Assembly (NCBI RefSeq): GCF_009755225.1
Contig: NZ_WQKZ01000007.1
Location: forward strand, 99,565 to 163,564
Length of the DNA stretch: 64,000 nt
DNA from: Hymenobacter ginkgonis
Lineage (GTDB): Bacteria; Bacteroidota; Bacteroidia; Cytophagales; Hymenobacteraceae
Direction: 5' to 3'
A program made the position numbers and the translations under genes. The notes beneath the pieces are model-generated. The model was not told where the DNA came from, ran no database searches, and was given only the letters and a program-made list of their open reading frames with translations. Of this stretch, positions 51,918 to 60,173 are shown piece after piece; within the stretch, counting starts at the first letter, position 1, and each line of letters opens with the position of its first letter.

Positions 51918-53114
51918 CTATTTTTTAATCAACCACTCCTCGCCAGCGCGCAGTTCGACAACGAAGCCATCGGCTAAGTACACTTGTTCGATATGCTGCG
52001 CGAAGGTTTCTCCTTGACGTCTGTTTTTCAAAAAGGGGCCGGGGTTGTCGTAGATATCTCTGACTTCACTCATGCTAAAGGCTATCTCCGGCTCTGCAAC
52101 TACTGATGCTAGTAGAAGCTTTTTCTTAGGCTCGGCTTGTTTTTGGCTTTCCAGATACTCTTCGAGTAAGTATTTTTCTATTAGGGCCTTGTAAATAGCG
52201 CCGGCCAGTTTTTTAACCTTGCCCAGGCTGTGCTGCCGCTGAATCCGCGTTAAGACGAAGTCCACGTACCCTAGGTCGTACTCACCTATTTCCAGCTGCC
52301 GAGCAATCTGGGTAATGCTGCGTTTGCTCACTCCGACCTGTTGCAGAGAGGTACCCCAATCCGCTGGGTTGTCATCGGGAGCATTATTTTCGGCGGTCAA
52401 CGTCTTTTTTGTTGCACCCTCCGTTAGATGCAGCAAGAACTTGATACGCTTTACTACCTGGCTTTCTCTTTCCAATTCGAACGTGAAGGGCAGGTCAGTA
52501 CCAGCTAGTTCATCTTGGGCTTTGTCGAGTACTCGCGCCTTGAGAGAACTAAACCGGGGGTACTCGTGCTCAGCGATGTTGAGCACGAAGCGTAGTTGAT
52601 CAACGCTCATCGTACGCCGCCCAAAATCAGCATATTCCTTTAGGAGCCAGTAGATACGTAGTGAATAGGGACTTTTGAGTTTACGTAGCTGCGCTAGGGC
52701 CGCGGTCGTAAAGTTGCCACTCTGCCGCAGTTGCAGCAGGTAGGGCATGATGAGTGGATTGAAGATTGCCAGTACCCCGCCCAAATCTCCTCGGTACTCG
52801 GCCTTGGACATGAGGGGCAAGTACTGGTAATTAGGTTTTTTACGCCGCCGCCGGGTTCCATCCTCCAGGTCCTCGATGTATAGGGTGAATTGGGTTAGCT
52901 TCTCGCACATCTCATCCACTTGCTCGTAGGCCGACCCGCCGCGACGGTCAAACACCAGTTCGCTGACCGGCACGAAGTGCTCCTTGAAGTCTGCGTCCTC
53001 AAATTCGATGCGAGCCAGCAGTGCTAGGAACAGGCGCATCTGCAAAGGCAGAAAGCTAAACCGTGCGTTAATTAGTGCATTGTGCTGGGCGACAATCTTA
53101 TCAGGTTCTTCCAT
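51918..53114 (-). CDS. Plasmid replication initiator, Rep_3/RepB family
   Basis: A 398-residue initiator that binds iterons to open the plasmid origin. The tandem winged-helix core is evident: HNALINARFSFLPLQMRLFL, VSELVFDRRGGSAYEQVDEM, FNPLIMPYLLQLRQSGNFTT, LRKLKSPYSLRIYWLLKEYA, FGRRTMSVDQLRFVLNIAEH and FELERESQVVKRIKFLL. A longer-than-usual C-terminal part follows. The ATG at 53114 is preferred; a GTG at 53141 would translate the adjoining iteron (giving GATKKT). The same GATKKTLT peptide occurs internally because another iteron copy lies inside the gene at 52401-52419. Iterons immediately upstream imply autorepression by Rep binding. Confidence 0.95.
   Translation of the reverse strand: MEEPDKIVAQHNALINARFSFLPLQMRLFLALLARIEFEDADFKEHFVPVSELVFDRRGGSAYEQVDEMCEKLTQFTLYIEDLEDGTRRRRKKPNYQYLPLMSKAEYRGDLGGVLAIFNPLIMPYLLQLRQSGNFTTAALAQLRKLKSPYSLRIYWLLKEYADFGRRTMSVDQLRFVLNIAEHEYPRFSSLKARVLDKAQDELAGTDLPFTFELERESQVVKRIKFLLHLTEGATKKTLTAENNAPDDNPADWGTSLQQVGVSKRSITQIARQLEIGEYDLGYVDFVLTRIQRQHSLGKVKKLAGAIYKALIEKYLLEEYLESQKQAEPKKKLLLASVVAEPEIAFSMSEVRDIYDNPGPFLKNRRQGETFAQHIEQVYLADGFVVELRAGEEWLIKK
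52401..52419 (+). repeat. Iteron copy inside the rep coding sequence
   Basis: CGTCTTTTTTGTTGCACCC is identical to the origin iteron at 53121-53139 and encodes the rep residues GATKKT on the minus strand. It is about 720 bases from the origin cluster. Confidence 0.8.
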
Positions 53115-53120
53115 GCTTAA

Positions 53121-53370
53121 CGTCTTTTTTGTTGCACCCACGTCTTTTCTGTTGCACCCTAATGATTAGTCAACGTCTTTTTTGTTGCAGCTTAACGTCT
53201 ATTTTGTTGCACCCCTACGTCTTTCTTGTTGCACCCTCACGTCTATTGTGTTGCAGCTGGTCTCTTGATTAATTTGTTAATCAATCAGTTACGCCAGCTG
53301 TAATACTATATAATATAAGTAATAATAATAAAAAGCTAGCTTTTAAAAGGACGTCTTTTTTGTTGCAACC
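53121..53370. other. Plasmid origin: seven iterons and AT-rich segment
   Basis: Seven copies of the 19-base unit CGTCTTTTTTGTTGCACCC or close variants start at 53121, 53141, 53174, 53196, 53218, 53240 and 53352. The spacing from the third to the sixth is 22 bases each (about two helical turns). Between 53265 and 53350 is an AT-rich stretch suitable as the DNA-unwinding element. The first iteron abuts the rep start codon, as expected for an initiator that controls its own expression and copy number. Confidence 0.88.
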
Positions 53371-53384
53371 TAGTTAGTCTTTAG

Positions 53385-53439
53385 AGTATAAAAAAGTATA
53401 AAGCACTAAAAAAAATTGCGCTTTATACTTTTTTATACT
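53385..53439. repeat. 20-bp perfect inverted repeat between origin and partition genes
   Basis: The arms AGTATAAAAAAGTATAAAGC (53385-53404) and their exact complement (53420-53439) surround a 15-base A-rich loop. It begins 6 bases beyond the stop of the partition-partner gene (minus strand), so it may end that transcript, or it may be an origin structural element. Confidence 0.7.
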
Positions 53440-53444
53440 TATGT

Positions 53445-53876
53445 TTATCTGAATTTTGTACGGTTTATCTTCTTCAAAACTGCTGCTAGTTCCTCGTCGG
53501 GCAGAGGCTGCTGCGAATTGGGTAACTCGGCCAGGGCAGTTGAGACGACCTTATTCACAAATTTACGAATCTCAAAGCCGGGCTCCCAGAATTCCGCCTG
53601 CTTAAGCGCCAGATACACTTGGTCATGCAGGTAAGTACCAAAGGGAATCCAACGGTCCCCAACTATACCTTGCTCTCCCCTACTGCCTGCGCTTACCGGC
53701 GGCGTAGTGGCTGAGGGAGCCGGCGGTAAGACTGGTACGATTGGTAAACGAGTACCGTACAGCTTCTGGTCGTTTTCGGCCTGGATGCGTTGCTGCTCTT
53801 CGGGTGATAGCGAAGGAGCAAGGGGCTGCTCCCGCAGCAGGGCAGTCAGCGGCGGGCGCTTAGGTTTGCTGTTCAT
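53445..53876 (-). CDS. ParA-associated partition partner (ParB-like role, family not recognised)
   Basis: A 143-residue protein whose ATG overlaps the parA stop by 4 bases (ATGA). The N-terminal 75 residues are Pro-rich and probably disordered (RPPLTALLREQPLAPSLSPE, VLPPAPSATTPPVS). The C-terminal 65 residues look like a small folded helical domain (WIPFGTYLHDQVYLALKQAE, FWEPGFEIRKFVNKVVSTAL). The position, size and basic tail (LKKINRTKFR) fit a centromere-binding adaptor of a type Ib partition system. This role is inferred from position, not from a sequence match. Confidence 0.75.
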   Translation of the reverse strand: MNSKPKRPPLTALLREQPLAPSLSPEEQQRIQAENDQKLYGTRLPIVPVLPPAPSATTPPVSAGSRGEQGIVGDRWIPFGTYLHDQVYLALKQAEFWEPGFEIRKFVNKVVSTALAELPNSQQPLPDEELAAVLKKINRTKFR

Positions 53877-54634
53877 AGACGGGCAAGAATTTCGCGGGTG
53901 AGGGCTTCGTAATCGTGAGCTCCGTTGCTGGCCGGGGCCCAGTGGTAAATGCTTTCCTGCTGAATCTGCGCTTCAGCCAAGGAAACGTTTTCACGGATAG
54001 TTGTATCGAGCACCAACTGCTCCGCCGCGTAGCGTTCCCCAATCAATTCCACTATCTCGTGGTGCAACCGCCGCCGGTACTTGGGCGAGTACTTTGTGAA
54101 GAACAATCCACCTACCTGCAGCTGGGGATTGAAGTGCTCGCTTACTCGGGCGCAGGCGTCAAGCAAGTTCGTTAAGCCGGTGTAGCCGTAGAATTCGGGC
54201 TGACACGGGATGAACACCCGGTCACTGGCAACCAGCGCAGCGTAGGTCAGCGCAGAGAGCCGGGGCGGCGTATCGAGCAAACAGTAGTCGAACTGGCTGC
54301 GTAAAGGCTCCAGTCCGGTACGTAGGATGTGCTCGTAGCCAAACTGCTGGGCCAGCACCTTCTCCAGAAAGTCTAGCTCAGCGGTAGCCGCAACTAGGCT
54401 TAGTTTATCGTTCAAGGGCACCACTACTTCTGATAATGTAGCCTTCTTACTCAGCACCAGGCCAAGGTCGGGATACGTCGCTGGTAAGCGAAGTGACTGC
54501 GTGAGATTGCCCTGCGCGTCGCAATCAACTAGCAGGACTCGGTGGCCATCCCGCACGAGTGTTTGGGCCACGTTTAAGGTTGAAGTGGTCTTACCAACTC
54601 CTCCCTTGTGGTTAGCAAAGGTGATAATTTTCAT
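53873..54634 (-). CDS. parA: ParA partition ATPase
   Basis: A 253-residue ATPase started at ATG 54634 (a TTG two codons upstream is also open). Deviant Walker A: FANHKGGVGKTTSTLNVAQT, with the signature Lys before GG. Walker A' is LLVDCDAQGNLTQSL and Walker B is YCLLDTPPRLSALTYAAL. The absence of an N-terminal helix-turn-helix makes it a small, type Ib-like ParA. It would position plasmid copies through ATP-driven patterning on the nucleoid. The partner gene follows with a 4-base overlap; rep and its iterons are just beyond. Confidence 0.96.
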   Translation of the reverse strand: MKIITFANHKGGVGKTTSTLNVAQTLVRDGHRVLLVDCDAQGNLTQSLRLPATYPDLGLVLSKKATLSEVVVPLNDKLSLVAATAELDFLEKVLAQQFGYEHILRTGLEPLRSQFDYCLLDTPPRLSALTYAALVASDRVFIPCQPEFYGYTGLTNLLDACARVSEHFNPQLQVGGLFFTKYSPKYRRRLHHEIVELIGERYAAEQLVLDTTIRENVSLAEAQIQQESIYHWAPASNGAHDYEALTREILARL

Positions 54635-55587
54635 AGACAAACAATTGCTTAGCAGTTCGCAATAATACGCACAAAGTAGTAATGAGCTTGCTATGTTTGT
54701 TAGGCAATCTCAACTTATTAGATGAGCCAGTATAAAAGAAAAAAATAAGTTTTTATGTAACTTCCTAATGCTCAGGTTCAAATATAAAAAAAAGTCTACT
54801 GAGTTTGTTCAGATTACTGAATAAGCATGATAAGTTGTATTACTTACATAAGTTAAGCTTATGCCATCTATGTTATTTGCTTTATAGTAAAACGTTTACT
54901 CCTATTCATTACTGATTAGTCCATTGTCAAAGCGCTACACTAGCCAATTCTGTCAGCAAAGACCGGTGCTAACTAATAGTTCTTAAGGCTCTTAATAGCG
55001 CAACATCTTGACTTAAAAAAAATGGCTGGCCTGTTTAATACTGTTCCAGTTAACTCATTATGCCTACCTTAATAAGTTTAATTTATTATGTTTATCAAAT
55101 CCACATTTAAAAGTTTCGTGTAAATTCTATGACATCTATAATGTGGCGTATAGGATAAACCACTCAACTAGCTAGGTAACCAAGATTGAACTTATAATAA
55201 GTATAGCAAACTTAATAAGCTAAATAAGTTTGGTAAGCTACAAAACCATCTAAGCTACAAAACCATCTGTAGTGCATCATGCATTCGGATTTGTTGGCGT
55301 AGCAGTGGGCAGTAAGGATAGTCCCGTATGAATCTAACCAGAAGTAGCTGCAATTTATCAAGTGGTACTCAAGGAGCTTATTATACTGTGGGGTAAGCAA
55401 AGAACTACTCTCCATGTGAATAGATAACTACTATTTTTAGTATCACCATTGGTGTAGAACAATGCGACTAGTCAAGTAAAATTACTTATTTAACTTGTTC
55501 TAATTACTTTACTTACTAAAATTATTCAACTTATTATGTGCACTATTCTATCCATAACCTTCAATAAAGTATTACCTTAAGCATTAA
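54635..55587. other. AT-rich region upstream of parA, possible centromere
   Basis: Nearly 1 kb, very AT-rich, with no supported gene. It has many variants of AACTTATTA / AATAAGTTT and a tandem AAGCTACAAAACCATCT (starting 55236 and 55254). A region upstream of a small parA is the usual place for the parS centromere and the par promoter, so these repeats are candidates. A 67-codon minus-strand frame at 55212-55415 has no protein-like signature. Confidence 0.5.
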
Positions 55588-55971
55588 ACTCTACGCACGG
55601 GCTTTTCGGCGTTTGCGCTATATCTGGAACCCTACCTGCGGCAAAACTGGGTGCGCGGGGGCTGTTCGACTTACCGTCAGGGGCTGGCCATAGCTAGTCG
55701 GTTCGCTGGCAGCAGCCTCTACGCGAACTGGCGCCTCTACGTGCGCGACTGGCACCTGCGCCACCATCTCGCGCCGGCCGACTAAAATTGGTACTGCCTC
55801 TGGCAGGCTGTAGAATTAGAAGCGGTAAGCTGGCCTAGCTAGCAACTCAACCATTTCCAGGTCACGGCTTCTTACTCGGAGAAGCTAGAAGTGGTGCGCG
55901 GGTCGCTGGGCCGCTACACGTTGAACTACCAAGTTCGCCAAATCGGTGCGGGAGCCATTTGCTACTTTTGA
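55588..55971 (+). pseudogene. Decayed gene end of unknown family
   Basis: A forward frame with protein-like composition in an otherwise AT-rich zone. It reads FSAFALYLEPYLRQNWVRGG, STYRQGLAIASRFAGSSLYA, NWRLYVRDWHLRHHLAPAD, then TAA (55783-55785), WYCLWQAVELEAVSWPS, TAG, and NHFQVTASYSEKLEVVRGSL to a TGA at 55969. The abrupt jump in GC at about 55600 marks a junction between different DNA. No start codon is in context and no family was recognised. Confidence 0.45.
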
Positions 55972-56049
55972 CGCTCTCCTTTTGCTGCCTCGGCATCGCC
56001 CACACGCTGCCTGGTAGTAGCTTCTGGGCAGGAGCCAGCTCTTTCATCC

Positions 56050-56661
56050 ATGCACGACTCGCTACTTGTCACCATTCGCCGCTTTATTACCCTGGGCCTG
56101 GCCGAGGAAGACCTGCTCCGGCAGTGGTTCGTACCAGAGACTGTGCCCAAGGGCGCCTTCTTCCTGCAGCCGGGGGAGGTGAGCCGCAAAATTGGTTTCG
56201 TGCTGCAAGGCGTGTTTCACTATTTTCAAGGCGACGACGGCCAACGGCTGACGTATTACTTCAGCCGCGAGCAGGAGTTTATAGGCGACTACGAGAGCTT
56301 CCTCTCGGCCCAACCGGCCACCCACGGCATCCAGGCCCTGGAGGAGGCTTGCCTACTGACCATCTCTGCCGACAACCTCCAGCGGCTGTACCGCGAGGTG
56401 CGGCAAGGCGAGCATCTGGGCCGCCTCGTTGCGGAGACCCTGTTCGTGGATTTGTTGCGTCAACTCACTTCCTTCTATAAAGACCCGCCCGCGCAGCGCT
56501 ATGCCCGCTTCGTGCGCACCTACCCCGACTTAGTACAGCGTATTCCGCAGTAGCAGTACTACATTGCCTCCTACGTCGGGGTCAAGCCGCAGTCGCTGAG
56601 CCGGATTCGGAGCCGCGCGGCGGGGTTAGCCGGCGCAGCATTTATGCACCTGGGTGAATAA
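56050..56661 (+). pseudogene. Crp/Fnr-type regulator with premature stop before the HTH
   Basis: The sensor domain is intact: FVPETVPKGAFFLQPGEVSR, KIGFVLQGVFHYFQGDDGQR, YYFSREQEFIGDYESFLSAQ. The connecting helix DPPAQRYARFVRTYPDLVQR follows. Codon 168 is TAG (56551-56553), after which the same frame gives YYIASYVGVKPQSLSRIRSR, the helix-turn-helix, to TAA at 56661. The full chain would be 203 residues. Without the HTH the truncated product could not bind DNA. Confidence 0.85.
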
Positions 56662-56714
56662 CCGGGAGGGGAGGGCGACCGGACCTTTGTGCCGTACCAA
56701 TCTTCTCTTCCCCG

Positions 56715-57149
56715 ATGCGTCGCACCCTCTCCCGCAGCCTGAGTCTGCTCCTTGGCCTGGGCATGATATTCATTGGCCTGCGCTTCCTGCTGGCACCGCG
56801 CGCGGGAGCCGAAGGCTTTGGCGTGTTTCTGCCCCCGACCGACACGCAATATACTTTCCACTACGCCAAAGGCATCCGCGACGTTTTCTCCGGCCTGCTG
56901 CTGGCGCTATTCGCCGACTTGGGCTACGACCGACCCCTGGCCTGGGTGCTGCTACTCGGCACCATAATCCCCTGCGTAGACCTGACCGTCGTGCGGGCCC
57001 AGCCCATTGCCTCGCTAGCCCTACAAGTGCCCCATTTGCTGGCAATTGTCCTGCTACTGAGTCTGGCAGCCTCCTTCTTCACCATGCCCCGTCCGGCCAC
57101 CCTGGCGGGGGCTCAGCGCCCAGAGCCGTTTACCCGACATGCATCATGA
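56715..57149 (+). CDS. DUF4267-like small integral membrane protein
   Basis: A 144-residue protein with four predicted membrane helices (SRSLSLLLGLGMIFIGLRFL; GIRDVFSGLLLALFADLGYD; LAWVLLLGTIIPCVDLTVVR; HLLAIVLLLSLAASFFTMPR). The order FIGLRFLLAPRAGAEGFGV, then FHYAKGIRDVFSGLLL, is the DUF4267 pattern. The function of the family is unknown. The stop overlaps the next start by 4 bases (ATGA at 57146), so the two membrane proteins are coupled. Confidence 0.8.
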   Translation: MRRTLSRSLSLLLGLGMIFIGLRFLLAPRAGAEGFGVFLPPTDTQYTFHYAKGIRDVFSGLLLALFADLGYDRPLAWVLLLGTIIPCVDLTVVRAQPIASLALQVPHLLAIVLLLSLAASFFTMPRPATLAGAQRPEPFTRHAS

Positions 57150-57625
57150 GCCTGTCTTGGTCTTCCGGGCTGGGGGCCGTGCCCTTACTCAGCAGCGGCG
57201 GCGTGTACGGCGTCGACATCTTCTTTGCGCTCGTCGCCCGCCCGGCCCTGCGGCGGGTTGACGACGCCAGTCTCACGCAGGTGCTGGGCCACCTGCACGC
57301 TGTGGCCGATGCCCGCATGCCCCTCTTCGGCGCCACGGCCCTGCTCACGACCGGCGGGCTCTTTTTCGTAGCAGGGGGCTGGCCGACGCTGGCCGGCCGC
57401 CTCGCCTTGCTGGCCCCGGTCGGTTTGCTGACGCAGCTGGCCGCGTATGGGCTGGTCGCCCAGCCCGTCAACAAGCGCCAGACTGCCGCGGCAATCCACC
57501 GCCACACCCCACCTGATGCCCGCGCGCTGCAAGACCGGTGGGACAGTGTGATTGGTTTGCGGGCCGGGGCTCTTACGCTCGCCGTAGCGGCTTTAATCGG
57601 GGTCGCCCTGCACTTGCCCCGGTAA
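57146..57625 (+). CDS. DUF1772-like membrane protein
   Basis: A 159-residue protein with four membrane helices, started at ATG 57146, overlapping the DUF4267 stop. SSGGVYGVDIFFALVARPAL near the start and the closing pattern VAQPVNKRQTAAAIHRHTPP ... LQDRWDSVIGLRAGALTLAV follow the DUF1772/anthrone-oxygenase-like layout (a PVN motif, then W and R before the last helix). Whether it has enzymatic activity is unknown. It probably works with the preceding membrane protein. Confidence 0.75.
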   Translation: MSLSWSSGLGAVPLLSSGGVYGVDIFFALVARPALRRVDDASLTQVLGHLHAVADARMPLFGATALLTTGGLFFVAGGWPTLAGRLALLAPVGLLTQLAAYGLVAQPVNKRQTAAAIHRHTPPDARALQDRWDSVIGLRAGALTLAVAALIGVALHLPR

Positions 57626-57798
57626 GCTCGCCGTCTTCGTCCCAGCCCAACCACCCCGAAAGCGAGCAAGCTCCGCAGGTCGGCATAGCTAGCTGGTAGT
57701 AGGAAAGTAATATTAGCTCCAGTTAGCGGCTGCCGAGCTAGTTGCAAAGGCAGGTCCTCTCGCATTCCCCTTTCTTTTTTCTTCGTTTTTCTCTTTTT

Positions 57799-58305
57799 AT
57801 GCGTCCTACTTCCGTTCAAACCCTTGACCCGCAAGATGGCCCCGAGTTATCGGTGATGGGCGACACGTACCGCATCGTGGCTAGCGGGGCCCAGACCGCT
57901 GGCGCGTACGCCATTATCGACATGTTGGTGCCGCCCGGTGGTGGACCGGGGCCCCACGCCCACGCACTTATTCAGGAAACCTTCTATGTACTAGCGGGCG
58001 AAATAGTAGTCCGGTCGGAAACGCAAACCTACACCGCGCGCCAAGGGGCTGTGGTAGAGATTCCCAAGGGCGGCGCCATCCATAGCTTTCGCAACGAATC
58101 GGACACGCTGGCGCATCTGCTGTGCGTGGTCGTACCAGCGGGGTTAGACAATTGCTTTGCCGAAATCGGCCAGCCAGTAGCGGCTGGCCAGTTTTTGCCC
58201 AAGCCCGGCCTAAGTCCAGAAGACCTGCAAAAACTCCAGGCCCTAGCCACCCGACGCGGCCAGGAAGTATTTCCGCCGGACTATCTCACCAAAAAGGAGC
58301 AATAA
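57799..58305 (+). CDS. Cupin-domain protein (quercetin dioxygenase-like)
   Basis: A 168-residue single-cupin protein started at ATG 57799. Cupin motif 1 is GGGPGPHAHALIQETFYVLA (His-x-His and Glu metal ligands), and motif 2 is PKGGAIHSFRNES (last His ligand). The strand TYRIVASGAQTAGAYAIIDM precedes motif 1, as in small quercetinase-like cupins. It should bind a divalent metal in the cytoplasm; the substrate is unknown. A strong palindromic terminator follows the stop. Confidence 0.9.
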   Translation: MRPTSVQTLDPQDGPELSVMGDTYRIVASGAQTAGAYAIIDMLVPPGGGPGPHAHALIQETFYVLAGEIVVRSETQTYTARQGAVVEIPKGGAIHSFRNESDTLAHLLCVVVPAGLDNCFAEIGQPVAAGQFLPKPGLSPEDLQKLQALATRRGQEVFPPDYLTKKEQ

Positions 58306-58324
58306 GCGGCTCTTGTCTAGCATT

Positions 58325-58368
58325 AGACTTAACAGCCAGCGAGCTTAAGCTCGCTGGCTGTTAAGTCT
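58325..58368 (+). terminator. 44-bp perfect palindromic terminator
   Basis: The arms of 22 bases meet at the centre GAGCTT/AAGCTC with no loop (AGACTTAACAGCCAGCGAGC on the left), and the right end runs into TCTTTTA. It directly follows the cupin gene. Confidence 0.8.
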
Positions 58369-58415
58369 TTTACAACAGGGTGGCCAGCTTCGTGTACTCA
58401 TTGCTTTTATATACG

Positions 58416-59028
58416 ATGGTTACTTCCAGCAAAACGATTCTCATTACCGGTGCTTCCACTTGCATTGGCCTGGCTACCGCCCGCTACTTTGCCCAGCGCG
58501 GTTGGCAGGTCGTCGCCACCATGCACACTCCCAGCAAGGCGCCCGTCGATTTGCATACGTAGGCCAATGTGCTGGTGCTGCCGCTCGACGTGCTCGACGT
58601 GGCCAGCATTGCGGCCGCCGTGGCGGCTGCGCAACACGCATTCGGCGGCCTGGTGTGCTCTTTAATAATGCGGGCTATGCCCTGGCCGGCGCCTTTCAAG
58701 CCATTACCCCCGCGCAGGTGCAGAAGCAGTTTAACACATATGTGTACGGGGTGATGAACGTGACGCGCGCAGTGCTGCCCCAGTTCCGCGAACAGAAGCA
58801 GGGACTTATTCTGACCACTACTTCCGTGGGTGGGCACATCGCTTTCCCGCTCTACAACGCCACCAAATTCGCCTTTGAGGACTTTATGGAGAGTGCCCAA
58901 CCTATTAACCAAGGCAAAAGCCGGCGTGGGTGCAGCGTTCTTGCACCGTGTGGGCCTAGGTGCCGTGCCTGCTTTGGCCTACACGACCGTAGCCTGTTAG
59001 AAAACCTGCTGCGTAACCCAACTACCTA
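58416..59028 (+). pseudogene. Short-chain dehydrogenase/reductase, disrupted
   Basis: From ATG 58416 the Rossmann start TILITGASTCIGLATARYFA is clear (GxxxGxG with one Gly changed to Thr-Cys). A TAG interrupts at 58560-58562. The frame resumes with VLVLPLDVLDVASIAAAVAA, shifts near 58660, then gives FNNAGYALAGAFQAITPAQV, QKQFNTYVYGVMNVTRAVLP and the catalytic region TTTSVGGHIAFPLYNATKFA (Tyr-x-x-x-Lys kept). The C-terminal part is lost after about 58890 through a further rearrangement. At least three lesions make it a pseudogene. Confidence 0.85.
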
Positions 59029-59144
59029 GTAAGTACCAACTCAAAATTCGGTAGCGAGGCTTTCTGTTCCTACGCTAGAGAAACTACTTGTGAAAAGAGG
59101 TGATACGTGATGCGCCCATGGTAGTGACTCCCGACGTTCCGCTG

Positions 59145-59570
59145 CTATAGCTGATGGTAGTGCGCCGGCGTTAACAGGTCGCAGGGAGCAAACGACGTGC
59201 TATCTAAGCGCCGGGGGGCGGCATACGGTTGGGTGAGCAGGACGCTCGAATCGGGCGGCGCGAAAAAGCGCAGGCGCTGCCCCTGGACTAGGTGGGGGTG
59301 GTGCAGTAAATCGGCCAAGAGTACCTCGAATTCGGCCTCCCGCGTGGCGGGGCTATGCAAGCGCACATAAAGTGGGCGTACCTGGGCGAACAGCGGGCGG
59401 GCCCACAAGGCCTGGCTGAAAAGCTGATGGTCAGCCAGCAGTTCATTCGTTTGCATGACGGCCATCTACTGCGAGGAGGCTAGCTTGGGCGGCACATGAA
59501 CGGGTGGGCTGGCGGGGGTGCAGGCAACGGCTAGACTAAGTACCCAGCCAGCGCGAAAAACCGGATTCAT
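59145..59570 (-). pseudogene. Hypothetical lipoprotein with premature stop
   Basis: From ATG 59570, the frame encodes a lipoprotein signal (MNPVFRAGWVLSLAVACTPA) and then a spacer ending SSQ, TAG (59466-59468), and continues in frame MAVMQTNELLADHQLFSQAL through FEVLLADLLHHPHLVQGQRL to TAA at 59145. Total 141 residues. A reader might call only the 106-residue part after the stop as a gene, but the signal peptide upstream in the same frame shows it is the tail of a broken exported protein. No family was recognised. Confidence 0.6.
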
Positions 59571-59590
59571 CCCGCTAAAATAGGAGTTAA

Positions 59591-59911
59591 ATGGGCGCGG
59601 AACCACTCGGGACTAGCCGGAAAACGAGGCAAGCTGCTTTCGTTGAGCTGATGAAAGTCGACGAAGTGATTGAGACGCTCACTACCCGCTTCTCCCTGAC
59701 TACGCGGCCCAAGTTTAAGCGAAGCGTCCTGCCTTCCGGCTGGGGCTGGTTCTTCGTTCCGGTACCGGGCTACGGCGAACCCTCGGCCTACGGGCCCGTC
59801 ACCACTCGAGAGCTGGAATGGGTGAAAATCGACCTAATTGTGCTCCAACACGTCGGGCGGCTAGTCCCCCGCGAATTATTAACCACACCTCGGAACTGCT
59901 TCACCAACTAG
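59591..59911 (+). CDS. Hypothetical small protein
   Basis: A 106-residue frame preceded by AGGAGTTA eight bases before its ATG, one of the few good Shine-Dalgarno matches here. The central part KVDEVIETLTTRFSLTTRPK and SGWGWFFVPVPGYGEPSAYG looks like a small alpha/beta fold with aromatic residues. No signal peptide, membrane segment or family match was recognised. It is divergent from the broken lipoprotein gene. Confidence 0.5.
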   Translation: MGAEPLGTSRKTRQAAFVELMKVDEVIETLTTRFSLTTRPKFKRSVLPSGWGWFFVPVPGYGEPSAYGPVTTRELEWVKIDLIVLQHVGRLVPRELLTTPRNCFTN

Positions 59912-60173
59912 CCCAACACAGCAGCCGAGCGCAACTAATAACCGGTCGCATTCGCATTAGCTTTTCCGCCCCTTACCCTTTAATACCCCTTTGACGTGTT
60001 AGACTCCAGCAAAGCAGCGGCCTGCTTTACATAACATTCGTTCTCGGACAGGTTGACTGATTATTAGCTGGTAGGAGCTACTATGAGAAGGGAACGGACT
60101 TCAGCTCCCTAAGGCGTCTGTGGAACTGCTCGCTAGCTGGTGGCAAGTTCCTTACCCCTGCCGAAAGGCGTGG

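Noticed and set aside
55212..55415. 67-codon minus-strand frame in the AT-rich region
   Set aside because: No start context, no conserved pattern and composition typical of chance; it overlaps tandem repeats.
57130..57834. 234-codon minus-strand frame
   Set aside because: Antisense to the DUF1772-like gene, Arg/Ala-rich, no domain.
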